64,000 nt of DNA from Isoetes taiwanensis (GCA_021234155.1 JAJEKV010000047.1:7817439-7881438); one strand, 5' to 3'; positions 12,059-23,150 are shown, numbered from the stretch's first letter. The notes: generated from the sequence alone by a model not told the origin. Program-made: numbers and translations.

Positions 12059-12064
12059 TTTATT
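12059..12064 (-). terminator. Candidate polyadenylation signal AATAAA of the GILT gene
   Basis: The minus strand reads AATAAA about 140 bp beyond the GILT stop codon, within the usual range for a plant 3' UTR. Positional inference only. Confidence 0.45.
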
Positions 12065-12203
12065 ATGAAGCTGTGTGGTTTCCCAGCTAGTTACGAGAAA
12101 ATTTAATTAAAAACGTCTTTATGATCCTGGATAGCCATAGCATGAACTTTTGGGTGTGAAGTCCACATGGTTTTACGTGAAAGCCGTCAAATTCCAACAC
12201 TGC

Positions 12204-14103
12204 TCACAACTTGCTTAAACCAATGTCGTCTTTGCAAACATTAGGTAGGGGCTTGGGACCCTTGTATGCCTTGCAAATATATTTCTCTATCAAATAATAT
12301 TCCTGTTAATATTAAAGCAAACGTAAGCCATCAAATGACAAAATGCAGTACAAATAAAACACCCATCAAATCCATGTAATACATTCACAGCACAAAAATA
12401 CTGAGATTAAACTCTTTTGTAGTAACTTCAAGAGAGTGCAGCCAGCTTTGAAAAATAAACTTGATGATAGCACCAGATTGTCGCATGTACTTCATATATA
12501 TTTTACTCGTTTTCCCCGACATACAGGAATCAAGTTGACAATATTAAACTAGAAATCCAAAATAAAGCATCATAAAAGAACACAGTCTGATCCTTTGTAG
12601 GTTAGCCACATGAAATAGAAAGGCAATACAGACCTCATAGAGTGGTTGACCATTGAGAAGCACCCAAGGAACATATGTGTGAGGTGGCTGCAACGACTCT
12701 GTCTCTAATTTGAACTCTCTCTCAATCTGAAGAACACTGACAACTAATTATGGCCTATACCCAAAATAAGTCTGTAACTATCTTTACAAAACTTTATAGG
12801 ATCAGCACTCGATAAAAAATGGTGCAATACAGTCTTTTGCATGTTGGATTAGAGTTGTTGTTGACAGGAACTTCTCAATTTCAAAAGAGCCTTGCAATTA
12901 TTAGCAAAACATTAAAATAAGCCTTTACTTCACCTATATTTCTATATTCACATAATCAATGAGTCCTAACCTTAAGCTGAAACTTGTGGGATAGTCATTG
13001 TCCACTTAGCATCTTTTTACATTTCAAAACATCCAATTGACTAGAAATAAACATTTCTATTAGTATGTACCTTTAAACGCCACAAACAGAACAAATGTGG
13101 ATTGATATTACTAACATTAGCCATGCACTACAGTCTACTTAATACTTACAAAATAGTTAAATACCAGAAATGTTACCTTATCACCAAGTGGCCCTTCATA
13201 ACACTTCCTAATAGGATCAAGAACAAGACCAGATGGTTCAATACAGGTCGTCCAAGTTGCAGCTGCAGTAGACTGTGGCAGCAACTCCAAGCAATAGATG
13301 AACGGAAACCATTGTTGCTGCAAAATATTGATCTTTATCAATGCAACACATATTTTGTGTACCTTTCACTTGCTGACAAATTTTCTACCATACTATCATC
13401 ATTGGATATGGTTTCATCTGGTTGTTCCAGGCATAAAGCATAATCCTCAGGCATATTTTTCAAAAGCATAATCAAAACCAAATAGAGACATAAAGATGCA
13501 AGAAAAATGGACTGTATTTTTCATATTTATTGGTCCAATAACTAATAGGTGCATCTAAAATTTCTTAAAAGAAAAGGAACGAATTTTGATGCATACCACA
13601 TTCGGCCACAACTTAATGGCGCAAGACTCTATTACATTGAGGATGCATTCATCTGGACCGTGCTGCAGTATTTGGATTAAAAGAGTGACGTATCAGTAAA
13701 TGATGAATGGGTTAAAACCCATATATTTCGTCAAACAGTGAATTTATTTTCCAACCTGGCAAATGATTGTTCCATTTGGACCAGCATGGGCATTACCGTA
13801 AGGTACTATACGCAAATCAACAATTTCAATAAGCCCATTGACAAAGAAACCATGAAGGTGATTAACAATAAATCTTCGGCAGTATGGGCAAAATGCCTCT
13901 GAATACATGGTGACTTGAACATCTTCCTTTGATTCAGGGACATAAATTTGCCCTTGTACCACTTGTCCTGCAAAAGAAGAAACAGATTTTACATAACCCA
14001 ATTTTGAGTTCAAAAGCCTAACACATAAAAATGAGCTGAAATTTCAAGAACCTAAATCGGAAAGAAAGCGGAGAGCCAGCAGCAGCGTCAATACCAGATT
14101 CAT
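12204..14103 (-). CDS. GILT-family thiol reductase, six exons, apparently intact
   Basis: Gamma-interferon-inducible lysosomal thiol reductase family: a secreted or vacuolar/lysosomal enzyme that reduces protein disulfides at low pH. Exons on the minus strand are 14103-14052, 13967-13756, 13662-13597, 13317-13177, 12726-12634 and 12302-12204. All five introns are GT..AG and every junction keeps phase, giving about 220 residues. Residues 1-17 (MNLVLTLLLALRFLSDL) are a signal peptide, which fixes the start. The active site CPYC is at about 44-47. The family signature CQHGPDECILNVIESC is complete at about 87-102, split by an intron after CQ. Other family blocks are LIEIVDLRIVPYGNA, WFPFIYCLE, PPHTYVPWVLLNGQPLYE and YICKAYKG, and PNGT is a possible N-glycosylation site. 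Length fits plant GILTs. It is flanked by transposon debris, with no linked pathway genes. Confidence 0.93.
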
Positions 14104-14386
14104 GGCCAAGTCACTTTGAGCCCATAATGAACAAAGAGCACAAGGACGGCCCAATACATCGGCAATGGTTCAGCATATTCCAATTTGGCATATATGGTTC
14201 AATTTCAATAGACGCGGGCTCATAAGACATGTAAGCATAAACATTGACAGGCAAATACCTGATCAAATAAGGCCCAGATTCCATGTCCCCACAGTTGGAA
14301 GGCGGATGAACACGAGAGCACCACGACAGGAAGAAACTCTGATTTTGCAGCATTCTATTTTGCCCCACCCAACCTCGATGTGTTCA

Positions 14387-14394
14387 CTTATATG
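14387..14394 (-). promoter_or_regulatory. Possible TATA box of the GILT gene
   Basis: The minus strand reads GCATATAAGTG about 285 bp upstream of the GILT start codon. It would imply a 5' UTR of about 250 nt, or an alternative start site nearer the ATG. Weak evidence. Confidence 0.3.
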
Positions 14395-14399
14395 CAAGA

Positions 14400-15876
14400 G
14401 AATAAAATAGAATAGAATACAATAGAATGGAATACTTCTAAACTTTGCCACACGGCAAACTAGCCTATGTGTTATTTTAGAAAAGTGCTGGAACACCATC
14501 TTCCCACTTTCCACAAAAGCCCCCCTATTTTTCAAAACCATTCCTATTTTCCATGGAAAGCCCACCTATTTTCCAAGGAAATGCTTCCTAACGGAAACTG
14601 CCTGACTTTCATTAAGACCAAGGAAGGTTTCCATGGAAACACTTTCTATTTCTTTTAGAAACTTTTCTAATTTCTTACTTTCAGAAACAAACAGTAAGGA
14701 TTTCCAATTTTCAAAATAGGACGGGTTTCCACATTATTATATTTGAAATATTCACACAAACCAAGAGCAAGTCAATCCTTAGGCTCACGTTTCCCAAAAA
14801 ATAGATGACATCCATTATTGCGGTAAGCCCATCGAGTTGCATGTCACCCTAGAATTTAAGATTCAAATTTGAATTTATGGAAACTCTAGGAAAAGTTTCC
14901 ATAAATGGTGAAAAATAGGCATTTGGATCAAGGGTCCTGTAAAAAAACATAAACATAACACTTTCGTCCATAAAAATGCATATAGAGACAAAAAAACATA
15001 ATAGGTTCCATAAAAATTCACATCGAGACAAAAATTTTGAGTTCTAAAATTTAGAATTGAAAGCATTTCTAAAGTTCCCTAATATTTAGTGTCCTGACTG
15101 CCAAGAAATTTTGAATTGAAACTAAGTTCCAATATGTCCAAAGCTTAATAAAGCTTCCTGTCATAGCACCCATATCCGCCTTATTGTGTCGTTTGAAAGC
15201 TATTATTAGCGACCTTTGGATAAAAAAAAAAATCTCATGGAGTGACACATGATAGGATCCAATTATAATATATTTTATGGAGGAAAACAAAAAACATTTT
15301 TGCATCCATCATTTTTGCGTTTTATTGGATGCACATATGTACATATAAGGGCAAAGCTAACAGTGATTGATAAAGTTGCAAGCAAAGATTTAGTAGCAGA
15401 TATGGACTACTATCTTGCTTGATTATGGCTCGATTAGGATCTTCGCATATGTTCAGGTGAGCTTGGATATAGTCGATCAAGCATAGCATAAGAACAAAAA
15501 GGTTTGAGAAATATAAAGGTTTTGTCATCTATGTGATCATTGCATAGCCATAACAAAGATGCATGGAATGAGACAATTATAAGCTTCAAGAATAGATGTA
15601 AAATTACTATTCTTCTATATGTCATAATGCAATAAGCTTCAGAGTCTAGAACACATTTGGTATTTCCCTCATCGATATCAGAGCCATCATAACTTGTAGC
15701 ACTCAAAACAGTAGGAAAAAAGAAATTGCATAAGGAGAATAATTTGTCGCATTGTACAACAATAATGATGTCTTGGCATCAAGATAAATTTGCAAACACA
15801 GAGGGGCTTCTCCATGATCTCGCGATGGAAGATGGCACACAGGAAGTTTGCAATCAATATGCAAATGACAAGTTTC
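14400..15876. other. Intergenic stretch with repeated TTTCCATGGAAA-type palindromes
   Basis: An ATAGA-like pentamer tract lies at about 14405-14432. TTTCCATGGAAA-like palindromes occur near 14549, 14570 (CCAAGG centre) and 14626. TATGGAAACT at 14876 can pair with AGTTTCCATA at 14894. No protein motif was recognised in the short open frames here. Confidence 0.5.
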
Positions 15877-16034
15877 TGTAATGGACCCATGGGAGACCGC
15901 TCCAGTAGATCTCGGTGTCTCGTTCCCGAGACACCAGCATAAATGGGTAGAAGCAACTACTCATAAACGTCTAGATAGTTTTGCCCAATTGGTTAAGGGC
16001 ATGTCGGTTAGGAATGTTACAGTTGGTATCGGAT
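15877..16034 (+). mobile_element. 145-bp TRIM-like LTR (copy A) with primer binding site
   Basis: The LTR runs 15877-16021, starting TGTAATGGACCCATGG and ending AGGAATGTTACA, with TGTAA/TTACA terminal inversion. It is followed after one base by TTGGTATCGGAT (16023-16034), two changes from the initiator tRNA-Met primer site TTGGTATCAGAG. Exact length match to copy C at 22615-22759 (145 bp each, opposite strand) defines the ends. Such short LTRs are typical of TRIM/SMART-type miniature retrotransposons. Confidence 0.75.
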
Positions 16035-17248
16035 ATTGGATCTTTGGATGTTGCCATTGTCAATTATGGATTGCAAGTTTGGATCTTTGGGTGTAATAAG
16101 ATGGATTAAGATAAATTTGCAGGTCTAAGATGTTGCTAATAGTTTTTCTTTCAAAGACATTTGGAGATGGCACTCAGAAGGAGGAGCAGCATCTAGAGGT
16201 TTTGTGGTTACCATAGAAGTATGGCAAGGGATAAGTCTTCATATAAGCAATGAGAGCAAATCTTGATGAAGTGAATAAGTTGGCATTGCATATTGATTCT
16301 ATAAGTTGTTGGAGGATTGCTTCACCAAATCAATGATCTACCCATGAGGACATGGGTTAAATTTTAGAAGGGGAGACTGTAACGGTCATGGCCACTTGAT
16401 GGGTCAATATACGTATTTATGTACGTATGTACACATACATGGCATGTATGCAGCATGAGTCTAGGGTTTTGTCTCTTTGGAGACAGGATTGTTGTAGAGG
16501 GAGCAATTCTAGGTAGTTTTGGAGCCCAAAGTTTGAAGCATCATATCTCGGCATCCCGAGATCCTTTTTAGGTCATGTTTCTTGTGCTAGAAAGGTTTCT
16601 GAGTAAACTTTCAGGATTTGGTCTGATCATGTCGAAACTCATCCGTATGCAAAATTTATGACAGAATTAGTGATGCTGGGTCAGAATTGACTGCACTATG
16701 TATGTTCTTCTGCAGTTTGATTCTTGGAGCTAGAAGGCGATCTTTTGAGGCGCAAGCAATGGGAAAGGGTCCAGAGGTCTATGCATGAAGAAATTATCAG
16801 GTGAGGTTTTCTGTTGATTGATTTAATCCCAGACACATGGGCTTCCATATTCAAATTTATGTTTGCTTTAGTAAGAGGGTTATATGGCATCTAACTGGTA
16901 TGATATCAAAGAATTGATCAGGAGAAGTCCAAAACTAGCTATATATTAGGGTCTGAAGCAAGAATGGTCTCTGGAAGAGGTCTGGCCAATTTGTTTGATG
17001 TGTGTTGCTTTTGTTGTTACTTAGTTTATTGTTCACATTTTTTTCTTGCCACATTTCTCAAAGCAATAAAAGTAAGCAAAGAAAACGGTAATATTTGCTA
17101 ATAAATTTATAAAGAGGGAAATTGTGTGGGCTTTGCATCAAAGTAATCAAGATGTGACAACAAGATTGGGATGAAGATTTAACAGGAAAGACACTTCATT
17201 GATCTAGTTATGGATAATAGAGAATTTTCATGTAGAGAAATCTAGAAC
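16035..17248 (+). mobile_element. Probable LTR-element interior and a second, different LTR-like segment
   Basis: No reading frame survives. A purine tract AGAAGGGGAGA at 16367-16377 is followed by TGTAACGGTCATGG (16379), the usual PPT-LTR junction layout. About 518 bp later, at 16895-16910, ACTGGTATGATATCAAAG resembles a damaged tRNA-Met primer site. The 16379-16896 stretch may therefore be an LTR of another family. Inference from short motifs. Confidence 0.35.
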
Positions 17249-18317
17249 ACATGGTTTGATTGTAGCTTTGGTATTCAGAGATAGGAAGAAGGGTAGAGAT
17301 CAGTTTGGCATGAATTTATGGTAAGCATTGGATGTTGAGATGGAACCTAAGATCTAGAAGGCATGTGTGGCATCAGCATGAGGGCCCATTGATAGTGGCT
17401 TCTGGACATGGCTATGACATGGAGCACTATTAGCCTAGTAAATGCCTAAGTTATTGGATGGGTTTGGTAATTGATAAATGTTGCATTTCTTATGGGATGA
17501 GCGTCGTATAATCATATGAGAAGAGTATTAGTATCTCTATTTGCTAATGAGGTGCAGAGGTGTTGGATCTATATCAGTACAACAAGGTTTGAGACTTCCT
17601 CGACATGTTTGGATTGTCATCATGGGTTTCATCAGTAAGTTAGCTACCCCAACATGTATGGGCAACCTCGGCAAGGGTATGACTTAAGCACATGTATAAT
17701 AAAAGGTTGTAACGAACATCATATGTCATGATCTTTGTATTGCACCACTATTGTCTTGACATTTTGATGTACTTGGAACCTCCGGGGTCGGGCTTCTAGG
17801 TTCGGTGGCCTATGTTGCTCCGGCATGCTCATGTTCATCTATGTTTCTCTGTGGTATTCTTGTGCTCTATGACATCGGGCGTAGTTCTCCTGGCAGGGAT
17901 GCTAAGTCACCTCTGTGACTCCATGGTAAGAGATCCTCCAGTGCCAAACGTGGGCTGAGAAGGGTATGTGCATACGAGGTTCACCCCACCACTCCCGCTA
18001 CAGGGCTCGGAATGTGAGCTGGCTGGGCAAGTTTCTGCTAACAAGGCCTGCATGTAGGCTGGCTGAGCTTCCCATTGTCCTAGAGCTATAGTTATGATGT
18101 TTTGATATTTTGGCTATGTTTCTTTGCTTCTGATGCTCATGTTTGGTATTTCTTGGTTTAAGTTGTCATTGTCTAGCATTGTACTCACATATAGAATCTT
18201 TGTTTTGCTTGTGCTTATTTTATTGTATCCTAGATTCCAGAGTAATTCCATGCATGCAGTGGCAGCCAAGGATCCCCACTTAGTCAAGAGGACTAACCCC
18301 ATTGAGTGCATGTGCAT
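17249..18317 (+). repeat. Left arm of a ~1-kb inverted repeat
   Basis: Reverse-complementary to 18916-19903. Matching landmarks include GGGTAGAGATCAG, GGATGAGCGTCGTATAAT, GACTTCCTCGACATGTTTGG, GGCAACCTCGGCAAGGGTAT and TCATGATCTTTGTATTGCAC. It differs from the right arm by scattered substitutions, a ~32-bp insertion near 18240-18272 and a short deletion near 17390. The inner edge joins TRIM-like LTR copy B. No coding frame survives. Confidence 0.9.
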
Positions 18318-18329
18318 TTGAAGATTAAC

Positions 18330-18644
18330 TACACTTAACCAACATGCCCTTAATCAACTGGGCAAAACCATCATGCCCTAACCAACTAGGCAAAACCATC
18401 TAGACGTTTATAAGTAGTCGCTTCTACCCATTTATGCTGGTGACTCGGAAACGCGACATCCAGATCTACTCGAGCGGTCTTCCATGGGTCCATTACAATC
18501 TCTCCCATTCTCAAGCCTCAGAAACCATAGACCACACCATCCCGTGGTGTCCAAGACCAAGTCATGACCTACCATCCAACGGTATTCCAGGTCATACTTT
18601 GCCCCCATGGAGACTCGAACTCGATCTCTGCTCTGATACCAACT
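18330..18644 (-). mobile_element. TRIM-like miniature LTR element (copy B) with PBS and PPT
   Basis: On the minus strand, an end CGTCACA (about 18650-18644) is followed by a perfect TTGGTATCAGAGC primer site (18642-18630), about 115 bp of non-coding interior, a purine tract GAGAATGGGAGAGAT (18512-18498) and an LTR start TGTAATGGACCCATGG at 18497. The LTR continues left to about 18330 and holds an internal duplication of the GGTTTTGCCCAGTTGGTTA block. Only about 145 bp separates the two LTR edges, the layout of a TRIM. The left LTR end is lost where it meets the inverted-repeat arm. Confidence 0.65.
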
Positions 18645-18915
18645 GTGACGAGCCTGCCCAATTGACCCTCTTGGTAACTTGGGATCCTGTCAAAACTCGC
18701 ACTAATTCTAGGTTTGAATCTTCCTTATACATAGTTGAATTTACATACTCAAAACTCAATGAGAAAATGCTTTTGAATTCCATATAATCATGTAATGTTT
18801 CATCCAAAAAGTTCACTATTCTCAACAAATATAACATCTGACTGCGAACAATCCAACCCAGAAGCTTCGCTCAACCATGATCATCAGCTGCACTATTGCC
18901 ATCGCCTAGCTTAGT
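18645..18915. other. Spacer between the inverted-repeat arms, right part
   Basis: Presumed remainder of the LTR whose end is at 18644. It shows no similarity by eye to the 145-bp LTRs and has no coding signal. Confidence 0.35.
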
Positions 18916-19903
18916 CATTGCACATGCACTCAATGGGATTAGTCCTCGTGACTAAGTGGGGATCCCTGGAATCTAGGATACAAAAACATAAGCACAAGCA
19001 AAACAAAGATTCTATGTGAGTGCAGTGCTAGACAATCACAACTTAATCCAAGGAATACCAAACATGAGCATCAGATGCAAAGAAACATAGCCAAAATATC
19101 AAAACATCATAACCATAGCTCCAGGACAATGAGAAGCTCACCCTGCCCAACCAGCTCACATTCCCAGTCCTGTAGTGGGAGTGGTGGGGTGAACCTCGTA
19201 TGCGCATACTCTTCCCAGCCCACGTCTGGCGCTGGAGGACCTCTTACCATGGACTCACAGAGGTGACTTAGCATCTCTGCCAGGAGAACACACCGATGTC
19301 ATAGAGCACAAGAATACCACAGAGAAACACAGGCGAACATGAGCATACCGGAGCAACCTAGGCCACCGAACCTAGAAGCCCGACCCCGGAGGCTCCAAGT
19401 TCATCAAAGTGGTGCAATACAAAGATCATGACATATGATGTTCGTTACAACCTTTATTATACATATGCTTAAGTCATACCCTTGCCGAGGTTGCCCATAC
19501 ATGTTGGGGTAGCTAACTTACTGATGAAACCCATGATGACAATCCAAACATGTCGAGGAAGTCTCAAAACTTGTTGTATTGATATAGATCCAACACCTCT
19601 GCACCCCATTAGCAAATAGAGATACGATACTCTTCTCATATAATTATACGACGCTCATCCCATAAGAAATGCAACATTTATCAATTACGAAACCCATCTA
19701 GTAACTTAGGCATTTACTAGGATAACAGTGCTCCATGTCATAGCCATGTCCAGAAGCCACTATAAGCTTCTGATAATCCTCCTGGGCCCTCATGCTGATG
19801 CCACACATGCCTTCTCAACATCCAACGCTTACCATAAATCCATGCCAGGCTGATCTCTACCCTTCTTCCCATCTTTAAATACCAAAGCTACAATTAAACC
19901 ATG
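18916..19903 (-). repeat. Right arm of the ~1-kb inverted repeat
   Basis: Reverse complement of 17249-18317 (landmarks given there). With a spacer of about 600 bp, a single transcript across both arms could fold into a long duplex. Both arms lack protein coding. The most likely source is two copies of one LTR-type repeat in opposite orientation. Confidence 0.9.
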
Positions 19904-20469
19904 CTTGGATGATCAGGAAGAAAGAAATCCTTTTTGCTTCCATCAATTGCAAGATCAAGATTAAAGGTCTGAGAGTAAATTTCAATAGTCCATTCAGACC
20001 ATAAGCAGTTTGTGAAAAGAAGACTCTCTATTTCTATAAATAATAAACATATCGGGCAAATGTCAGTTTGAGAGAAATTCAACCTTTATCTTTTATTATT
20101 GTGGCCAAGCTTTTGTCAAAGCTAACAAATAAAAGCTTTTAATTTTGGCTGGGTTAGAGTGCTCAATGTGTAGAAGATTCTTTTTTTTCTGAAATGTCCC
20201 ACTTAGAGTGCATGATCATTTTGTCATCTCTCATAAGAAATTCACATGCATGCTTGAAGTCGCATTTAATTAAAGTGGGTCAGATCTCGACGTTTGGAAC
20301 TCAGACTGAAAATGGAACTCATACTAAAGAAAAAAAAATTGAATTGAATGCTTGAATAAAATTATACACATCACACACCAAAAACGAAATCACTTGTTTT
20401 CCTCATAGATTTTACAAAGCACGAGTTGTGAAAGTTTTCAAGCTTCTCAATATTATCTACTCTCATATA

Positions 20470-20990
20470 GTGCTATAGCATAAGGTTGCTCATGGCTTTG
20501 TTCATCTCCCTTTTTGGGATCTTGTGTGTCTTGTCCTTTGAAATGTGACAAGTTGGATATGACCATACCACACACTCCACCAATTCCCTCCTTTGAGGAT
20601 CGGCATGATTTGCCCTCCACTTCTTCTCCTAGCAATCGGTGTATTGCTCCTTCAAGTTGCCCTTCTAGTGTCTTCCAATGGACTCCCAATATTGAATTTG
20701 GAATCCAGGACGCAACTCCTCTCCATCAGCCATGGTGGTGGTAACATCAGAGAGTGCCACCCCTAATCATATTGGACAATCCTCATCGTCAGGCCTTACT
20801 AGCACAAAGTATCCTTCTTTGATGTCCTCAAAAGGATCCCACTCAGGAAGATCAAACCACTTCGGCTTTGAGGCCTTTCTTCCCACAAACCACTTGGAGC
20901 CATTGTTAGGACCCAAGTCAACTTTCTCAGATATGCTTGCTCCATGAGAGCCCTACCATCTGGACTCAGGTAAGAACCCGTCTCTCGGTC
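20470..20990 (-). pseudogene. Coding relic interrupted only by TGG-to-stop changes, unidentified family
   Basis: One minus-strand frame stays protein-like for over 500 bp. In order it reads GASISEKVDLGPNNGSKWF, VGRKASKPKWFDLPEWDPF, EDIKEGYFVLVRPDDEDCPI, stop, LGVALSDV, ADGEELRPGFQIQYWESIGR, H, stop, KGNLKEQYTDC, stop, EKKWRANHADPQRREL. There is no frameshift. Each stop (TGA or TAG) is one G-to-A step from TGG, and Trp suits each site (PI-W-LG, H-W-KG, DC-W-EKKW). A fourth TAG lies upstream at about 20955. The YFVLVRPDDED..W.G block is reminiscent of BAH-type or transposon-associated domains, but I cannot name the family. Confidence 0.6.
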
Positions 20991-21114
20991 CCCATGGTTG
21001 TTCGGTTCATCCCCACGGATGTCCACCCCACCTCAATTCATCATTCTAAACATTATCTGAAGATTTTTTACGTACCAGCCTCTCCTCCTACCTATGCGGC
21101 CAGCAGAAGCACCT

Positions 21115-21126
21115 CCCCCCCCCCCC
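21115..21126. repeat. C12 homopolymer
   Basis: A run of 12 C in CCTCCC context. Length is unreliable in most sequencing data. Confidence 0.7.
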
Positions 21127-21479
21127 TCCCATGGTTGTTCTGTTTCTAAGCATGCCGCTTCTGTTGATGCTATTTGGAAAAACCTCTTAACTACCAAGTA
21201 TAATTGCTATTATTCCAGTATGCATGAGAAATCTCTACTCGAGTTCCATCACTGATCATATTGGTCATAGGGGATCAAAGTATCACCCTAAAATAAATTA
21301 GCATTAAATTTCACTCCCTTATTCTACCAGCTTTTGGTTTGATCAAGAAAATTGTTGATCAAATATCTGTTACATAAGGGTTCCAAAAAATAGTTTGAGT
21401 TAAAGAAATACCTTTATTCTAGTTGTACAAACCGTTGACTTCCATCCATGCTCTAATCCACTTTCTGATGAGTGGTGAT

Positions 21480-22160
21480 GTACTGGAAGGGATCTTAATG
21501 AAAAAGGCTCCATTTAGAAACTGCATCTTTCATTCTAGCCATAGGGCTTGCATTTAGATACATAGTGCTTGATCAAAATGGAAACACTGATAGCTTCAAA
21601 AAAATATTTTACTGCCAAGGCAATAGCATTGTTTTCATTGTTAATGATTCCAAGACCACCCATAATTCTAATATATAACACTTCCATAAAGACAAGGGTC
21701 CAACATTTCCTTGGCCACAAGCAATAATGCTACCAAACATACTCTGCAACTTGTTATAAATTTTCTCAGGGGCAAGAACTAAAGAGATTCGTAAACATGG
21801 GCGGAGGAGGTGATGCCATAATTGGCAAGAATAGCTCGACCAACTTTTGAAGGATACTTTGAGTTAAAGGTGGTGACCTTAATGATAAACTTGTCTATGA
21901 TATTAGACCAGAGCTCGACAACATTAGTTCTAGCATTTTACAAGAGACATTAGGAGGATTTTATTTGCCAAGCTTATTTGCAATATTTACATCCATGGCT
22001 TGGTCTTGAGCAATAAGTTTAGACTTTGCTAGGTTAATCTTGCCAGAGCATGTAGCAAAATTGGTGAAAATATTCTTAGCACTATTAACATATCCTTGAT
22101 CCATTGAGATAAAAGAGAATGTATCTTCTGCAAAGCTTGTCTAAGTTTCTCGTTATATCA
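21480..22160 (-). pseudogene. LINE reverse transcriptase relic
   Basis: On the minus strand, SFAEDTFSF (around 22140-22110) stands where non-LTR retrotransposons have the (F/Y)ADD catalytic box. It is followed by GYVNSAKNIFTNFATCSGKI and NLAKSKLIAQD, matching the conserved 'F...SGL.iN..KS' region. Further on come VELWSNIIDKFIIKV, YPSKVGRAILANYGITSS, APEKIYNKLQSMFGSI and GGLGIINNENNAIALAVKY, the usual C-terminal blocks (gRaiLa, the thumb helix, GGLGI...AL..K). Stops and shifts occur at about 21945, 21795 and 21700. The first catalytic Asp has become Glu. Dead element; the rest of ORF2 and the poly(A) tail were not found. Confidence 0.8.
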
Positions 22161-22614
22161 ACTACCTGAAATAAAATGGACAAAGAAATAATATTTGGCT
22201 TGACAGTAAGCTTCTTTTATGTTTTTTTTATTTTATTTTTTGTTGTCCGAAGGGTTGGTGTTGTGTACGGATTTGCAAATATTTTCTTCATTCTCAGGTA
22301 ATATTCAGGTCATTTATGGTACAAAAGATTTTTGCACTATCCTTTCTTTGCTTCGTGTATTCTTCACCTTTGACTTGTTGTGACCATTGAGTTCATATGT
22401 TGTTGATTGTAGACTAGCATTAGCAGGTTCCTAGAGCCCTAGCTATAGCGGACAGAGCTCTTATGCTAATAGTTTGGATTGTCACCATTATACCCTTCAG
22501 AAGAATGCTTCTACATGAAATTCAGGTTTTATTTACATGTTACGCCCACATTTGATTCACCATACCACTCTTGATCACTATCACGATATCTATGCTAGCT
22601 AAATAGGAAAAGTA

Positions 22615-22770
22615 TGTAACGTTCCTAACCGACATGCCCTTAACCAACTGGGCAAAACCGTCTAGACATTTATGAGTAGTCGCTTCTACCCATTTATGCC
22701 GGTGTCTCGGGAACGCGACACCAAGATCCACTCGAGCGGTCTCCCATGGGTCTGTTACAATCTCTCCCAC
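22615..22770 (-). mobile_element. 145-bp TRIM-like LTR (copy C) with polypurine tract
   Basis: The minus strand reads GTGGGAGAGAT (PPT, 22770-22760) then the LTR TGTAACAGACCCATGGGAG at 22759, ending GGAACGTTACA at 22615. It is the same length as copy A with about 12 differences. As a 3' LTR on the minus strand its interior should lie to the right, but 22771 onward is unrelated, so it is truncated or solo. Confidence 0.75.
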
Positions 22771-22896
22771 TAGAACCAGGGATAGGTTCTGTACGTATGA
22801 AATTATTTTTTCAGATGTATAAAGTCCAAAAATACGTATTTTTGGGAAAAATACGTATTTTCCGTATTTTATACCTGCCCGCCGGAAAAAAAAAAT

Positions 22897-23022
22897 CGCG
22901 TAAGCGAAACCTTCTGTTTCGCTTATGCGAACTTTTTTTCGCGTAAGCGAAAGCTTATTTTTCGCTTACGCGAATCTCCTTCCCGACTTCGCGTAAGCGA
23001 AGTCTTAAGTTTCGCTTGCGAA
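22897..23022. repeat. Cluster of three CGCGTAAGCGAAA hairpins
   Basis: Hairpin 1, 22897-22929: CGCGTAAGCGAAAC pairs with GTTTCGCTTATGCG across a 5-nt loop (one mismatch). Hairpin 2, 22938-22974: TTCGCGTAAGCGAAA pairs perfectly over 15 bp with TTTCGCTTACGCGAA across a 7-nt loop. Hairpin 3, 22988-23022: TTCGCGTAAGCGAA pairs with TTTCGCTTGCGAA with a 2-nt gap. TTCGCGTAA recurs alone near 23104. Just upstream, TACGTATTTTTGGGAAAAATACGTA (22833-22857) is itself an inverted repeat. CpG-rich motifs in AT-rich DNA suggest an element end or regulatory block. Confidence 0.85.
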
Positions 23023-23150
23023 ATAAGAAAAGCGGATATATTAAACTACAATTTTTTTTTCGTTCGCGTGGTTGTTTTATAAGTTTAAACTACGCCAAAG
23101 GGAGTTTCGCGTAAAAGTTTAAACAAGATGGTTTCGCCAGCGAAGTTTTC

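Noticed and set aside
15877-16021. Cassandra-type LTR carrying 5S rRNA
   Set aside because: The 145-bp LTR shows no match to 5S rRNA control-region sequence on reading.
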